A DNA stretch of 64,000 bases from positions 1-64,000 of the forward strand of contig NZ_RLIH01000002.1 of the NCBI RefSeq assembly GCF_004006535.1, read 5' to 3'. The position numbers and the translations under genes were made by a program. Under the pieces are notes generated by a model that was given only the letters and a program-made list of their open reading frames with translations, did no database searches and was not told where the DNA came from. Each line of letters opens with the position of its first letter. Positions within the stretch are counted from its first letter, which is position 1. Source of the stretch: Anaerosphaera multitolerans. Its GTDB lineage: Bacteria; Bacillota; Clostridia; Tissierellales; Peptoniphilaceae. Shown piece by piece: positions 1 through 7,601 of this stretch.

Positions 1-162
1 CCTATAGTTCCACCGGAGCCAAAAGATCCGGAAGACCCTGTTCCTTTAATACCTAGAACGGGAGACGATGGAGGCATTTATCCGTGGGTCGGTGTGATGT
101 TATTTTCGATAGCAGGGCTATTACTCTCTGTTCGAAAAAAATTGAAAGCAGATAGAGACTAG
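1..162 (+). CDS. Cell-wall-anchored surface protein, C-terminal fragment
   Basis: Frame 1 is open from the window edge to a TAG at 160-162, giving 53 residues of a protein that starts outside the window. It reads as a Pro/Glu/Asp-rich wall-spanning spacer (PPEPKDPEDP), then an LPXTG-like sorting motif IPRTG at residues 18-22, a hydrophobic stretch, and a basic tail (VRKK...). This is the classic cell-wall sorting signal by which a sortase links a surface protein or pilin to peptidoglycan. The sortase encoded about 95 bp downstream is an obvious candidate partner, although the pairing is inferred. The functional domain lies outside the window, so adhesin versus pilin cannot be decided. Confidence 0.8.
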   Translation, partial: PIVPPEPKDPEDPVPLIPRTGDDGGIYPWVGVMLFSIAGLLLSVRKKLKADRD

Positions 163-193
163 TGTAGAGCTTATCAGTAAGCACTAAGAGAAA

Positions 194-225
194 GGGAGCA
201 GGAGACTTTTCCTGCTCCCTTTTTT
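194..225 (+). terminator. Rho-independent terminator after the surface protein gene
   Basis: A perfect 10-bp stem, GGGAGCAGGA (194-203) with TCCTGCTCCC (210-219), has a 6-nt loop and is followed by a run of T. It separates the surface-protein gene from the sortase, so the sortase is probably transcribed by partial read-through or from its own promoter. Confidence 0.85.
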
Positions 226-257
226 CGCCGATCGAGAAATTTAAGAAAATAAGGCAG

Positions 258-1034
258 GTGGTTGTAATCAATAAAACATATATTTACAAATTGCTCGTTG
301 TGTTTTTTGCCCTACTTCTCAGTTTCTCTTCTTATATGGTGGCTCGACTATATATACAGGGGCAAGAAGAGCAAGCAGCCTTCGATCAATTGACAGATAG
401 CGTCATCAGCCAGAATGATACTTTTACTTCTGAATATGAAAATAGTGATGGGATGCAAACTACTTCTAAATATACAGAGTATTTGTCAATTTATAAAAAG
501 AATAATGATTTTGTTTGTTGGATAAATATCGATGGTACGCTCGTAAATTATCCCGTTATGTACACGCCGGATGATCCTCAATATTATTTACGCCGTGCCT
601 TCGATAAGAGTGATTCACAAAGTGGAACACCTTTTGTTGGCGAAGGCGGAAATATCAATAGTGATTGCTTTATTATATACGGCCATAATATGGACAACGA
701 TAGCATGTTTGGAACCCTGGATCGTTATAAAGAAGCTGCCTTTTATAAAAAAGCATCTACATTTACAATTACAACGCTAACAGAAAGACGTACTTATGAA
801 GTGTTTGCAGCGATTGAGACCTACGTGTCTGATGAAGAAGGACTTTATCCCTATAAGTATTCAGGAAACATAGATCTAAAAGATTATGATGATTTAACCA
901 ACTGGCTTCTGGATCATGCTTTGTATGATACAGGGGTATTTCCTTCATACGGCGAACAAATCGTATTGTTGTCTACGTGTAGCTACCATACAAAAAATGG
1001 ACGCTTTGTCGTGGCTGCACGACGCATTTCTTAA
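258..1034 (+). CDS. Class B-type sortase
   Basis: This 258-aa protein has an N-terminal membrane anchor (about residues 10-30, hydrophobic LLVVFFALLLSF) followed by an extracellular sortase domain. The catalytic triad is recognisable: His143 in IIYGHNM, Cys241 in LLSTCSY and Arg249 in GRFVVAARR. The TLSTC-like motif and overall length fit the SrtB family, which cleaves LPXTG-like signals and joins the substrate to peptidoglycan or another pilin. The substrate may be the IPRTG protein upstream. The GTG start at 258 has only a close-by AAGGCAGG as ribosome binding site, so the exact start is uncertain by a few residues. It is not part of the adjoining prophage. Confidence 0.85.
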   Translation: MVVINKTYIYKLLVVFFALLLSFSSYMVARLYIQGQEEQAAFDQLTDSVISQNDTFTSEYENSDGMQTTSKYTEYLSIYKKNNDFVCWINIDGTLVNYPVMYTPDDPQYYLRRAFDKSDSQSGTPFVGEGGNINSDCFIIYGHNMDNDSMFGTLDRYKEAAFYKKASTFTITTLTERRTYEVFAAIETYVSDEEGLYPYKYSGNIDLKDYDDLTNWLLDHALYDTGVFPSYGEQIVLLSTCSYHTKNGRFVVAARRIS

Positions 1035-1089
1035 AAGGTCAGTAGATAAGAAAAAACCTTATTGCCCAAAACCGCATAACTTGTCCAAG

Positions 1090-1119
1090 GGGATAATGAG
1101 AGGATCATTATCCCTTTTG
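1090..1119 (+). terminator. Terminator after the sortase gene
   Basis: The perfect 10-bp stem GGGATAATGA (1090-1099) / TCATTATCCC (1105-1114) with a 5-nt loop is followed by TTTTGTTTT. It closes the sortase transcription unit and marks the last clearly host feature before the prophage genes. Confidence 0.8.
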
Positions 1120-1158
1120 TTTTGCTCCTCTCGAAAATTATCGAAAGGAGTTTTTTAT

Positions 1159-1470
1159 ATGAACAAACTCATTTATGTCTGCTCTCCTTATCGGGGAGAT
1201 ATCAGGACCAACACGGAACAGGCCAAGGGATACTGCCGAAAAATTGTTCAAGAAGGCGGTATTCCCATCGCTCCTCATCTTCTCTTTCCGCAGTTTATGG
1301 ATGACAGCATTGCTAGCGAGCGAGAGCGAGCAATGGAGATGAACCTTGAAATTATGCGCCACTGCGATGAGATTCATGTCTTTGGCCATCAGATTAGCTT
1401 CGGGATGTTTGAGGAAATACAGGCGGCAAAGAAGCTAGGCATCCCTGTGGTGCAGGAGGAAGTCGAATGA
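1159..1470 (+). CDS. DUF4406-like (nucleoside deoxyribosyltransferase fold) phage protein
   Basis: This 103-aa protein begins at ATG 1159 behind a good GAAAGGAG site; an upstream extension of the frame is not needed. The opening strand LIYVCSPYRGD, the middle IAPHLLFPQFMDD and the motif MRHCDEIHVFG followed by G-M-EE-AKKLGIPV match the DUF4406/DUF7768 group, a Rossmann-like relative of nucleoside 2-deoxyribosyltransferases found in many Firmicutes phages. The biochemical role of these phage members is not established. It overlaps the primase gene by 4 bp (ATGA), so the two are translationally coupled at the head of the replication module. It is the first gene of the visible prophage. Confidence 0.7.
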   Translation: MNKLIYVCSPYRGDIRTNTEQAKGYCRKIVQEGGIPIAPHLLFPQFMDDSIASERERAMEMNLEIMRHCDEIHVFGHQISFGMFEEIQAAKKLGIPVVQEEVE

Positions 1471-3710
1471 AACTAACCATTTACACAGCAGATACCTGCG
1501 GACAGGAATCAAATGTCTACTATCCGAACAGGCTTGATGTAACGGACGAAGCGGCTTTCAAGGATGCGGTCTCCTTTGACCATGTGGCGGCAAGGTATCA
1601 AAACAACTATCGCAGCAATGCAAACTTCATTGAATCCGATCATATCAGCATGGACTGTGATAACGAAAAAAGCGATGCTCCTGAGACTTGGATTCTACCT
1701 GAGGATATCCTAAGTCTCTTTGACGGTGTCTCTCTCGCTATCGCTACCAGTAGAAATCACATGAAGGAAAAAGGCATAAGATCCGCAAGGCCGAGATTTC
1801 ATGTCTACTTTCCCATCCCTGAAACAAGAGATAGCGAAGGCTATGCACAGCTCAAAGAAGAACTCGCAGACCTCTTTTCTTTCTTCGATGCCGGAGCTTT
1901 GGGAAGTGCTCGGTTTATGTACGGAAATCCCGATACGGAGGTCATTTGGCGTGAAGGAGATCAGCTTATCACGGACTTTATCCGAGACGATTTTGCCGAA
2001 TGGGATGAAGCGCAAAGCGAAATCCCGGAAGGTTCAAGAAATAAGACGCTCTCGCACTATGCCGGACGCATCATCATAAGACTTGGCGCAACGGAGGAAG
2101 CCCATGAGATGTTTCTTAAAAAGGCTGACCTTTGTAATCCTCCGCTCCCGGATCATGAACTTCAAACCATCTGGCAGAGTGCGATGCGCTTCGGAAAGAA
2201 AGTATCGGCACAGGAAAGCTATATTCCTCCGGAAGAATACGGCAAGGACTTCTCACTTATGCCGCCCGATTTTTCGGACATCGGTCAGGCTAAGGTCTTG
2301 ACCCGAGAAAAAGGCGAGATCCTCGTCTACACCGATGCGACAGACTACATGACCTATAACGGGACGCATTGGGAGGAATCAAGGCAAAAAGCGGTCGGTG
2401 TCTGTCAGGATTTTTTGGATAAGCAGCTGGAAGAAGCAAAGGCTGTGCTTGGAAAAGCGACAAAGTTTCTCACGGGATCAGGGGTAACCCAAGAGCTCAT
2501 TCAGGCAGGCGGCAGGACGCTTGAAAAAGCTATCGAGCCTGAACAAAAGAAAACATTTGATTTATATCGAGTCGCCCTTGCCTATAAAAATTTTGTCATG
2601 AAAAGGCGTGACATGAAGTATGTCACTTCCGCACTTCAGGCGGCAAAGCCCATGCTCCTTAAAATGATTCAGGATTTTGACAGTCAGGATTTTATGCTGA
2701 ATACGCCTACCGCTGCCTATGATCTCACAAAAGGTCTTAAAGGAGCGGTGCCGCACAAGCCGGAAGATTATATGACGAAAATCACTCTGGTCTCGCCTGA
2801 TACGAAAAATGAGAAACTCTGGCTTGATGCGGTCTCGGGCTTTTTCTTAAGTGATCAGGAACTCATCGAATATGTCCAGCAGATTGTAGGGCTTTCCGCT
2901 ATCGGCAAGGTCTATATGGAAGCCCTGATTATTTCCTATGGAGAAGGTTCGAACGGCAAGTCGACCTTTTGGAACTCCATTGCCAAGGTGCTGGGAAACT
3001 ACAGTGGCACAATCTCGGCGGATGCTTTGACGGTCGGATGCAGAAGAAATGTAAAGCCTGAGATTGCGGAGCTGAAAGGAAAACGACTGGTCATTGCGGC
3101 AGAGCTAGAAGAAGGCATGCGGCTTAATACTTCCGTCATCAAACAGCTTTGTTCTACAGACCTTGTCTCCGGTGAAAAGAAATACAAAGATCCTTTCAAA
3201 TTTACCCCGACACATACCCTTGTCCTTTATACGAACCATCTCCCCAAAGTTGGGGCGAATGATGACGGCACTTGGCGAAGACTCATTGTCATTCCCTTTC
3301 AGGCCAAGATCAAGGGCAAGGCGGATATCAAAAATTATGCGGACTATCTGGTGGAACATGCGGGCGGAGCGATTCTTTCCTGGATTATTGAGGGCGCGAG
3401 AAAAGCCATCGATAAAGACTTCAAAATCCCCATTCCGAAATGTGTGGCTGATGCCATTCATAGATACCGGGAGAATAACGACTGGCTCTCAGGCTTTCTC
3501 GAGGAATGCTGTGAGATTGATCCATCATACACGCAAAAGTCGGGTGAGTTTTACCAGGATTACCGGGCCTATTGCCAGAGAACAGGTGAATGGACGAGAA
3601 GCACGGCGGACTTTTATACAGCCCTTGAAATTGAAGGCTATGAACGGAAGAAAACGAAAGCCGGAATGGTGGTTTTAGGGCTTCGTTTAAAGTCCGAATT
3701 TATGGACTAA
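1467..3710 (+). CDS. Phage primase/helicase (Prim-Pol plus D5/P4-type SF3 helicase)
   Basis: This 747-aa replication protein has an N-terminal half (about 1-250) resembling the bifunctional primase-polymerase fold, with an acidic SMDCDN element (around residue 61) and the conserved RFHVYFPIP strand. A D5-N-like segment follows. The C-terminal part is a superfamily 3 helicase with Walker A GEGSNGKST at about residues 492-500, a Walker B-like KRLVIAAELEEG, and sensor sequence TLVLYTNHLPKV. It is expected to prime and unwind phage DNA at the origin. It overlaps the upstream small gene by 4 bp. A large inverted repeat lies just downstream. The family assignment is strong; the Prim-Pol assignment of the N-terminus is moderately sure. 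Confidence 0.85.
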   Translation: MKLTIYTADTCGQESNVYYPNRLDVTDEAAFKDAVSFDHVAARYQNNYRSNANFIESDHISMDCDNEKSDAPETWILPEDILSLFDGVSLAIATSRNHMKEKGIRSARPRFHVYFPIPETRDSEGYAQLKEELADLFSFFDAGALGSARFMYGNPDTEVIWREGDQLITDFIRDDFAEWDEAQSEIPEGSRNKTLSHYAGRIIIRLGATEEAHEMFLKKADLCNPPLPDHELQTIWQSAMRFGKKVSAQESYIPPEEYGKDFSLMPPDFSDIGQAKVLTREKGEILVYTDATDYMTYNGTHWEESRQKAVGVCQDFLDKQLEEAKAVLGKATKFLTGSGVTQELIQAGGRTLEKAIEPEQKKTFDLYRVALAYKNFVMKRRDMKYVTSALQAAKPMLLKMIQDFDSQDFMLNTPTAAYDLTKGLKGAVPHKPEDYMTKITLVSPDTKNEKLWLDAVSGFFLSDQELIEYVQQIVGLSAIGKVYMEALIISYGEGSNGKSTFWNSIAKVLGNYSGTISADALTVGCRRNVKPEIAELKGKRLVIAAELEEGMRLNTSVIKQLCSTDLVSGEKKYKDPFKFTPTHTLVLYTNHLPKVGANDDGTWRRLIVIPFQAKIKGKADIKNYADYLVEHAGGAILSWIIEGARKAIDKDFKIPIPKCVADAIHRYRENNDWLSGFLEECCEIDPSYTQKSGEFYQDYRAYCQRTGEWTRSTADFYTALEIEGYERKKTKAGMVVLGLRLKSEFMD

Positions 3711-3719
3711 AAGTCAAAA

Positions 3720-3826
3720 GGTGCAGGTCGGTGCAGGTCTTTGTATAAAACCCCTTTAGGGCGAAAATTTTAGGTCAAAAATTCTATATAGAGAAGTTTA
3801 TTAGATGACTTGCACCGACCTGCACC
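3720..3826 (+). repeat. Large inverted repeat with doubled GGTGCAGGTC arms
   Basis: The left arm at 3720-3739 reads GGTGCAGGTCGGTGCAGGTC, itself a tandem of a 10-mer. The right arm at 3807-3826 is its reverse complement with one mismatch. The 67-nt interior is A+T rich and contains a small hairpin (CCCTTTAGGG, about 3752-3761). The element occupies nearly the entire gap between the primase and VRR-NUC genes. Position next to a primase makes a replication-origin or attenuator role plausible, but this is inference. Confidence 0.6.
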
Positions 3827-3874
3827 CTCTCGAAGAAAAGACTGAAATATCAACGTTTGACGGAGGAAATAACA

Positions 3875-4156
3875 ATGCTTGAAAAACAGATAGAACATAA
3901 ATTGTTGACGGAAACCAGGAAAAAATCCGGGCTTTGTTTAAAGTTCGTTTCTCCCGGATTAAACGGTGTTCCGGATAGACTCATCCTTCTTCCCGGAGGA
4001 AGGATGGGATTTGTGGAAGTAAAGAAACCCGGCAAAAGTCCCGGAGCCTTGCAGCTTCAAAGGCATAAACAAATCAGGAGCTTGGGCTTTCAGGTTTTTG
4101 TCTTGGACGATCCGGGAGATATCGGAGGGATACTTAATGCAATACAAGGCTCATGA
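3875..4156 (+). CDS. VRR-NUC domain nuclease
   Basis: This 93-aa protein starts at ATG 3875, which has CGGAGGAAAT eight bases upstream; a possible TTG at 3857 would place the ribosome binding site inside the gene. The core GVPDRLILLPGG, then FVEVKKPGK and LQLQRHKQIRSLGF, matches the VRR-NUC family, PD-(D/E)XK-type nucleases with an acidic D and an E-x-K pair. The family is a standalone small phage nuclease thought to act on branched or recombination intermediates. It overlaps the downstream helicase start by 20 bp, the usual pairing of VRR-NUC with an SNF2 helicase in Firmicutes phages. Confidence 0.85.
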   Translation: MLEKQIEHKLLTETRKKSGLCLKFVSPGLNGVPDRLILLPGGRMGFVEVKKPGKSPGALQLQRHKQIRSLGFQVFVLDDPGDIGGILNAIQGS

Positions 4157-5483
4157 TTATCAGGAATATGCCAAAGAGGAAATCATCAAGAAAAAAGCCT
4201 GCGGTCTTTTCTTAGAGCCGGGACTTGGCAAGACGGTCATCACGCTTTCCGCCATTTGGGAATTGATGTTTGACTACTTTGAAATTTCTAAAGTCCTCGT
4301 CATCGCCCCGCTTCGTGTGGCGGAGAATACCTGGACGGAGGAGCTTGAAAAATGGGATCATCTGACCTTTCTTCGAATCTCGAAGGTCTTGGGCAGCGAA
4401 AAGGAAAGAATCGAGGCTCTTAAAACACCTGCCGATATCTATGTGATTAATCGGGAGAATGTCGCCTGGCTTTGTAAGCTTTGCGACTGGGATTTTGACA
4501 TGCTGGTGATTGATGAGCTTTCGAGCTTTAAAAATCCGTCCAGTAAACGCTTCAAGGCACTTCGGAAAAAGCGTCCCGGCATTGACCGGGTCGTAGGCCT
4601 TACGGGAACGCCCTCGACCAATGGGCTGATGGATTTATGGTCGGAGATTTATCTTTTGGATCAGGGCAAGCGTCTCGGGAAAACAATCGGAAGCTACCGG
4701 GCGGATTTCTTTGTCCCTGACCGAATGAACGGATATATCGTCTATTCCTATAAGCCTCGTCCCGGTGCAGAGGAGTTTATCTATAGCCTTTTATCCGATC
4801 TATGCGTTTCCATGAAAAGCCGCGATTTTCTTGAAATACCTGAGCGTCTGGAGCGGGATGTGAAAGTGAAACTCCCGGAGACAGCAAAGGGCATCTACAA
4901 AGAGATGGAGCGTGAAATGGTGGCAAAGTTCACAGATAAAACCATTGATGCCGTCAACGCCGCCGTCCTTACCAATAAACTCATTCAGATGGCATCGGGA
5001 GCCGTCTATGACGATCAGGGAAATACCGCAGAGCTTCATTCATCCAAGCTTGATGCCTTGGAAGACCTAATCGAAGCGGCAAACGGCAAGCCCGTCCTTA
5101 TCTACTACAACTATCGCCATGAACGAAGCCGGATAAATGAGCGTTTTAAGGATGCGGTGGAGATTAAAACACCTGAGGACTTTAAGGCTTGGAACAAAGG
5201 CGAGATCTCAATCGCTATGGCTCACCCCGCTTCAATGGGACATGGTCTCAATCTCCAACACGGCGGTTCTACCGTGATCTGGTTTTCCCTTCCCTGGTCA
5301 CTGGAGCTTTACAGTCAGGCCAATGCCAGACTCTGGCGGCAAGGACAAAAGGATACGGTCGTCATCTTCCGGCTTCTTGCCGAAGGCACGATTGATCGGG
5401 ATGTGGCACGAGCACTCGAGAAAAAGGACATCACACAGGAAGCTTTAATGCAGGCGGTGAAAGCGAGGGTGACGGATGGATAG
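4137..5483 (+). CDS. SNF2-family DEAD-like helicase
   Basis: This 448-aa protein starts at ATG 4137, preceded by ATCGGAGGGA. The SF2/SNF2 motifs are visible in order: motif I LEPGLGKT (about residue 27), motif Ia VLVIAPLRV, motif II VIDELSSF, motif III GLTGTPSTN, and the C-terminal lobe with GHGLNLQHG and motif VI QANARLWRQGQ. It is an ATP-dependent DNA translocase that probably works with the VRR-NUC nuclease in phage replication or recombination. It overlaps the next gene by 8 bp. Length and architecture are typical for the compact phage SNF2 proteins. Confidence 0.9.
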   Translation: MQYKAHDYQEYAKEEIIKKKACGLFLEPGLGKTVITLSAIWELMFDYFEISKVLVIAPLRVAENTWTEELEKWDHLTFLRISKVLGSEKERIEALKTPADIYVINRENVAWLCKLCDWDFDMLVIDELSSFKNPSSKRFKALRKKRPGIDRVVGLTGTPSTNGLMDLWSEIYLLDQGKRLGKTIGSYRADFFVPDRMNGYIVYSYKPRPGAEEFIYSLLSDLCVSMKSRDFLEIPERLERDVKVKLPETAKGIYKEMEREMVAKFTDKTIDAVNAAVLTNKLIQMASGAVYDDQGNTAELHSSKLDALEDLIEAANGKPVLIYYNYRHERSRINERFKDAVEIKTPEDFKAWNKGEISIAMAHPASMGHGLNLQHGGSTVIWFSLPWSLELYSQANARLWRQGQKDTVVIFRLLAEGTIDRDVARALEKKDITQEALMQAVKARVTDG

Positions 5484-5994
5484 CGTAAAGAAAGTCAAAG
5501 AAATGATGCGATCCTATCCCGCAAACGTCGCAAGGATGAAGGAGCTGGAACAGGAAATGGCACAGTTTATTCCGATTACGGCAAGCGAGGTCTTGGAGAT
5601 GCTGACCTTTCCCGGAAAGACCGGTGATGAGGTCAGAGTACAAAAGCAGCGTTCCAATAACCGCATCTTTTACATCGCCACTTCTTATCGCAGGCTTGCC
5701 TGGCTCATCAATCACAAGACGGAAAGAGAGATGACGAAGGAATATGAAAAGGCAGCCAAGGCAGTGGAATTTATCCGCTATGCCATCCGTGCCTTGCCGT
5801 GCTTTTACCGAGACTTGATGACCTATGACATTTTGGAAGGCAGACGCTGGGCTGAGGTCTGTGAACGCTTTTCTTTAAGCGGTGCGGAGTTTTCGAGAAA
5901 GAAAGAAGAAGCCGTTAAGCGAATGGCTAAGACACTGGAAAGACAATATCAATACTTTGGTTTTCGCAAGGAGGAGTTATGTGATGATGATTGA
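5476..5994 (+). CDS. Phage HTH regulator, ArpU/sigma-like (first of two)
   Basis: This 172-aa, lysine- and glutamate-rich helical protein has a C-terminal segment (RRWAEVCERFSLSGAEFSRKKEEAVKRM) that looks like a sigma-70 region 4 type helix-turn-helix. It overlaps the helicase gene at its start and the next HTH gene at its end. Proteins of this position and size in Firmicutes phages are commonly late-gene activators of the ArpU/RinA kind, which would switch on packaging and structural genes. That role is inferred from position. I cannot assign a specific family with certainty. Confidence 0.6.
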   Translation: MDSVKKVKEMMRSYPANVARMKELEQEMAQFIPITASEVLEMLTFPGKTGDEVRVQKQRSNNRIFYIATSYRRLAWLINHKTEREMTKEYEKAAKAVEFIRYAIRALPCFYRDLMTYDILEGRRWAEVCERFSLSGAEFSRKKEEAVKRMAKTLERQYQYFGFRKEELCDDD

Positions 5995-6439
5995 GAAACT
6001 GCTGGAAAGTTATGAGCTTTATAAAAACGAACTGGAAGCGGATCTGTATCTCTTGCAGACGATGCTTCAGCAGGATATGCCGGAGCCGTCAGGCGACACA
6101 ATAGAACTTGGACGAGTCTTAAAACACTTAAAAGGCTGTGCCGACTTTATCAACGATGCGGCCGTTGATCATAGACTTAAGCACGCTGAACTTCGTTTTC
6201 GTCAGCTTTCCTATTTGGACTGGCTTGTTCGATCAAGAGCAAGTGAGGAGCAGGAAGTCATCAAGGCTTTGTGGCTGGATAGGCTTTCTCTTTCCGAAGC
6301 GTCGGACAGGTTTTATATAAGCAAAAGTTCCATGTACAGAAAGAAGCAGGAGGTGTTGAGTGCCTTGGAAGCTGTTTTTTCATCCGACAGAACCGCTCAG
6401 ACACTTTGGAACGAAATGGAACAAACAGAAACGATTTGA
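5984..6439 (+). CDS. Phage HTH regulator, sigma-70 region 4-like (second of two)
   Basis: This 151-aa protein is read from ATG 5984, behind AAGGAGG at 5969-5975; the frame stays open upstream but that part lies inside the previous gene. A C-terminal HTH is evident (ALWLDRLSLSEASDRFYISKSSMYRKKQEVLSAL). It is probably the late-transcription activator preceding the packaging genes, co-translated with the upstream HTH gene. A terminator follows at about 6495. Assignment to ArpU versus another small sigma-like family is uncertain. Confidence 0.6.
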   Translation: MMIEKLLESYELYKNELEADLYLLQTMLQQDMPEPSGDTIELGRVLKHLKGCADFINDAAVDHRLKHAELRFRQLSYLDWLVRSRASEEQEVIKALWLDRLSLSEASDRFYISKSSMYRKKQEVLSALEAVFSSDRTAQTLWNEMEQTETI

Positions 6440-6494
6440 TAATGCTTTGTAACTAAAGACCCTGATACTATTAAACTAGGAAAAAACTCAGAAG

Positions 6495-6520
6495 ACCTGC
6501 GGCGATGCTGCAGGTTTTTT
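6495..6520 (+). terminator. Terminator ending the replication/regulator operon
   Basis: The stem ACCTGC(GGC)/(GCT)GCAGGT between 6495 and 6515 is followed by a six-T run. It lies between the HTH regulator and the HNH nuclease and would separate early from late transcription. Confidence 0.7.
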
Positions 6521-6536
6521 ATGCGGGAGGTGTTTG

Positions 6537-6890
6537 ATGCCAAGAAAACCTAAGCGCCCCTGCTCTTACCCCGGCTGCCCCGAGCTTGTAGAGGGAAGAT
6601 TTTGTAAGAAGCATGAGCAGGAGGAAGCGAGACGATACGAAAAATACCAAAGGGATCCAGAGACAAGAAGACGCTACGGCAGAGCTTGGAAGCGAATCCG
6701 TGACCGCTACATCAAGGCTCACCCTTTGTGTGAGGAGTGCAAACGAAACGGGAAGCTCACTCCCTCTGAAGAAGTTCATCACATCATTCCTTTGTCCGAA
6801 GGCGGAACAAATAAACAAAAAAACTTGATGGCTCTTTGCAAGTCCTGTCACTCGAGGATTCATGCTGAGCGTGGCGACAGGTGGAGCTGA
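6537..6890 (+). CDS. HNH endonuclease
   Basis: This 117-aa protein starts at ATG 6537, behind GGGAGG at 6525-6530. An N-terminal zinc-binding pair of Cys residues (CSYPGCPEL...CKKH) precedes the HNH core CEECKRNGKL, VHHIIPLSEGG, NLMALCKSCHSRIH with the paired HH, N and H residues. In cos-type phages an HNH nuclease next to the terminase genes assists the terminase in cutting DNA at cos during packaging. Its location directly before the small terminase supports that role. Confidence 0.9.
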   Translation: MPRKPKRPCSYPGCPELVEGRFCKKHEQEEARRYEKYQRDPETRRRYGRAWKRIRDRYIKAHPLCEECKRNGKLTPSEEVHHIIPLSEGGTNKQKNLMALCKSCHSRIHAERGDRWS

Positions 6891-7018
6891 CCCGGTAGGG
6901 GGGTCTCAATCTATACGGAAGATTTTCCGAGCAACGGGCGGTGGGCACCGTGCAAAAAAAGTTCAATTCAAACGGGGGATTAACCCCCCTTTTTTATTTT
7001 CAGGAAAGGAGGTGCCTT
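6891..7018 (+). other. HNH-terminase gap: candidate cos region with a G-run hairpin
   Basis: The 128-bp gap holds two G-rich tracts. The first, CCGGTAGGGGGGTC, follows the HNH stop codon. The second is a hairpin, GGGGG-ATTAA-CCCCC at 6974-6988, followed by a T tract, just ahead of the AAGGAGG of the small terminase gene. In HK97-type Gram-positive phages the cos site is typically located between HNH and small terminase, so this is the best place to look for the packaging cut. The hairpin could equally be an intrinsic terminator or attenuator. No cut site can be proven from sequence alone. Confidence 0.4.
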
Positions 7019-7600
7019 GTGGCAAGAGACGGAACATACCGAGGCGGCAGACGAGTCAAGGCCGGCAGTAAGCCGGAAGCCTTAGTCGATAAGATTGCCG
7101 CCGGAAAAGAAGCAAATGTATTAGAAACACATGATTTTGACCCGGAGGCCCTTTTTGCTCCGGATGAGCCGGAAGGCACCTCGGATTTATACGGTGAGGA
7201 TATGCCTGAGCCGTCAGACTACCTGTCCGCTCGGCAAAAGGACGGCAAGCCTTTAGGTGCAGATGAAATTTACGAGGAGACCTGGCTCTGGCTAAAGGAA
7301 AGACGCTGTGAGAAGCTCGTCAATCCGAGACTTATTGAATCCTATGCACAGGCTTTTGCCCGCTTTATTCAGTGTGAGGAAGCGGTCAGCACCTATGGCC
7401 TGTTAGGAAAGCATCCGACAACAGGCGGAGCCATTGCCAGCCCCTTTGTTTCCATGAGCCAGAACTTCCAAAAGCAGGCCAACCTCATCTGGTACGAGAT
7501 TTTTGACATCGTAAAGCAAAACACGACGACCGCTTTTATTTCCACACCCCAGGACGACATGATGGAGCGTCTCCTTCGAAAGAAAAAGGAGCGTGACTAA
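7019..7600 (+). CDS. Terminase small subunit, P27 family
   Basis: This 193-aa protein starts at GTG 7019, six bases after AAAGGAGG (7005-7012); the longer frame upstream reads through the G-run hairpin and is unlikely. The basic N-terminus (ARDGTYRGGRR) and central region (WLKERRCEKLVNPRLIESYAQ...AFARFIQCEEAV) followed by GAIASPFVSMSQNFQKQANLIW match the P27 (phage terminase small subunit) family. This subunit recognises pac or cos DNA and hands it to the large subunit. The large terminase gene is 5.5 kb downstream, separated by the methylase and accessory block, which is an unusual split. Confidence 0.85.
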   Translation: MARDGTYRGGRRVKAGSKPEALVDKIAAGKEANVLETHDFDPEALFAPDEPEGTSDLYGEDMPEPSDYLSARQKDGKPLGADEIYEETWLWLKERRCEKLVNPRLIESYAQAFARFIQCEEAVSTYGLLGKHPTTGGAIASPFVSMSQNFQKQANLIWYEIFDIVKQNTTTAFISTPQDDMMERLLRKKKERD

Positions 7601-7601
7601 G

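Noticed and set aside
6897-6912. G-rich tract as a possible quadruplex
   Set aside because: Only one run of six G is present near 6899-6905 and the other runs are too far apart; a quadruplex is not supported.
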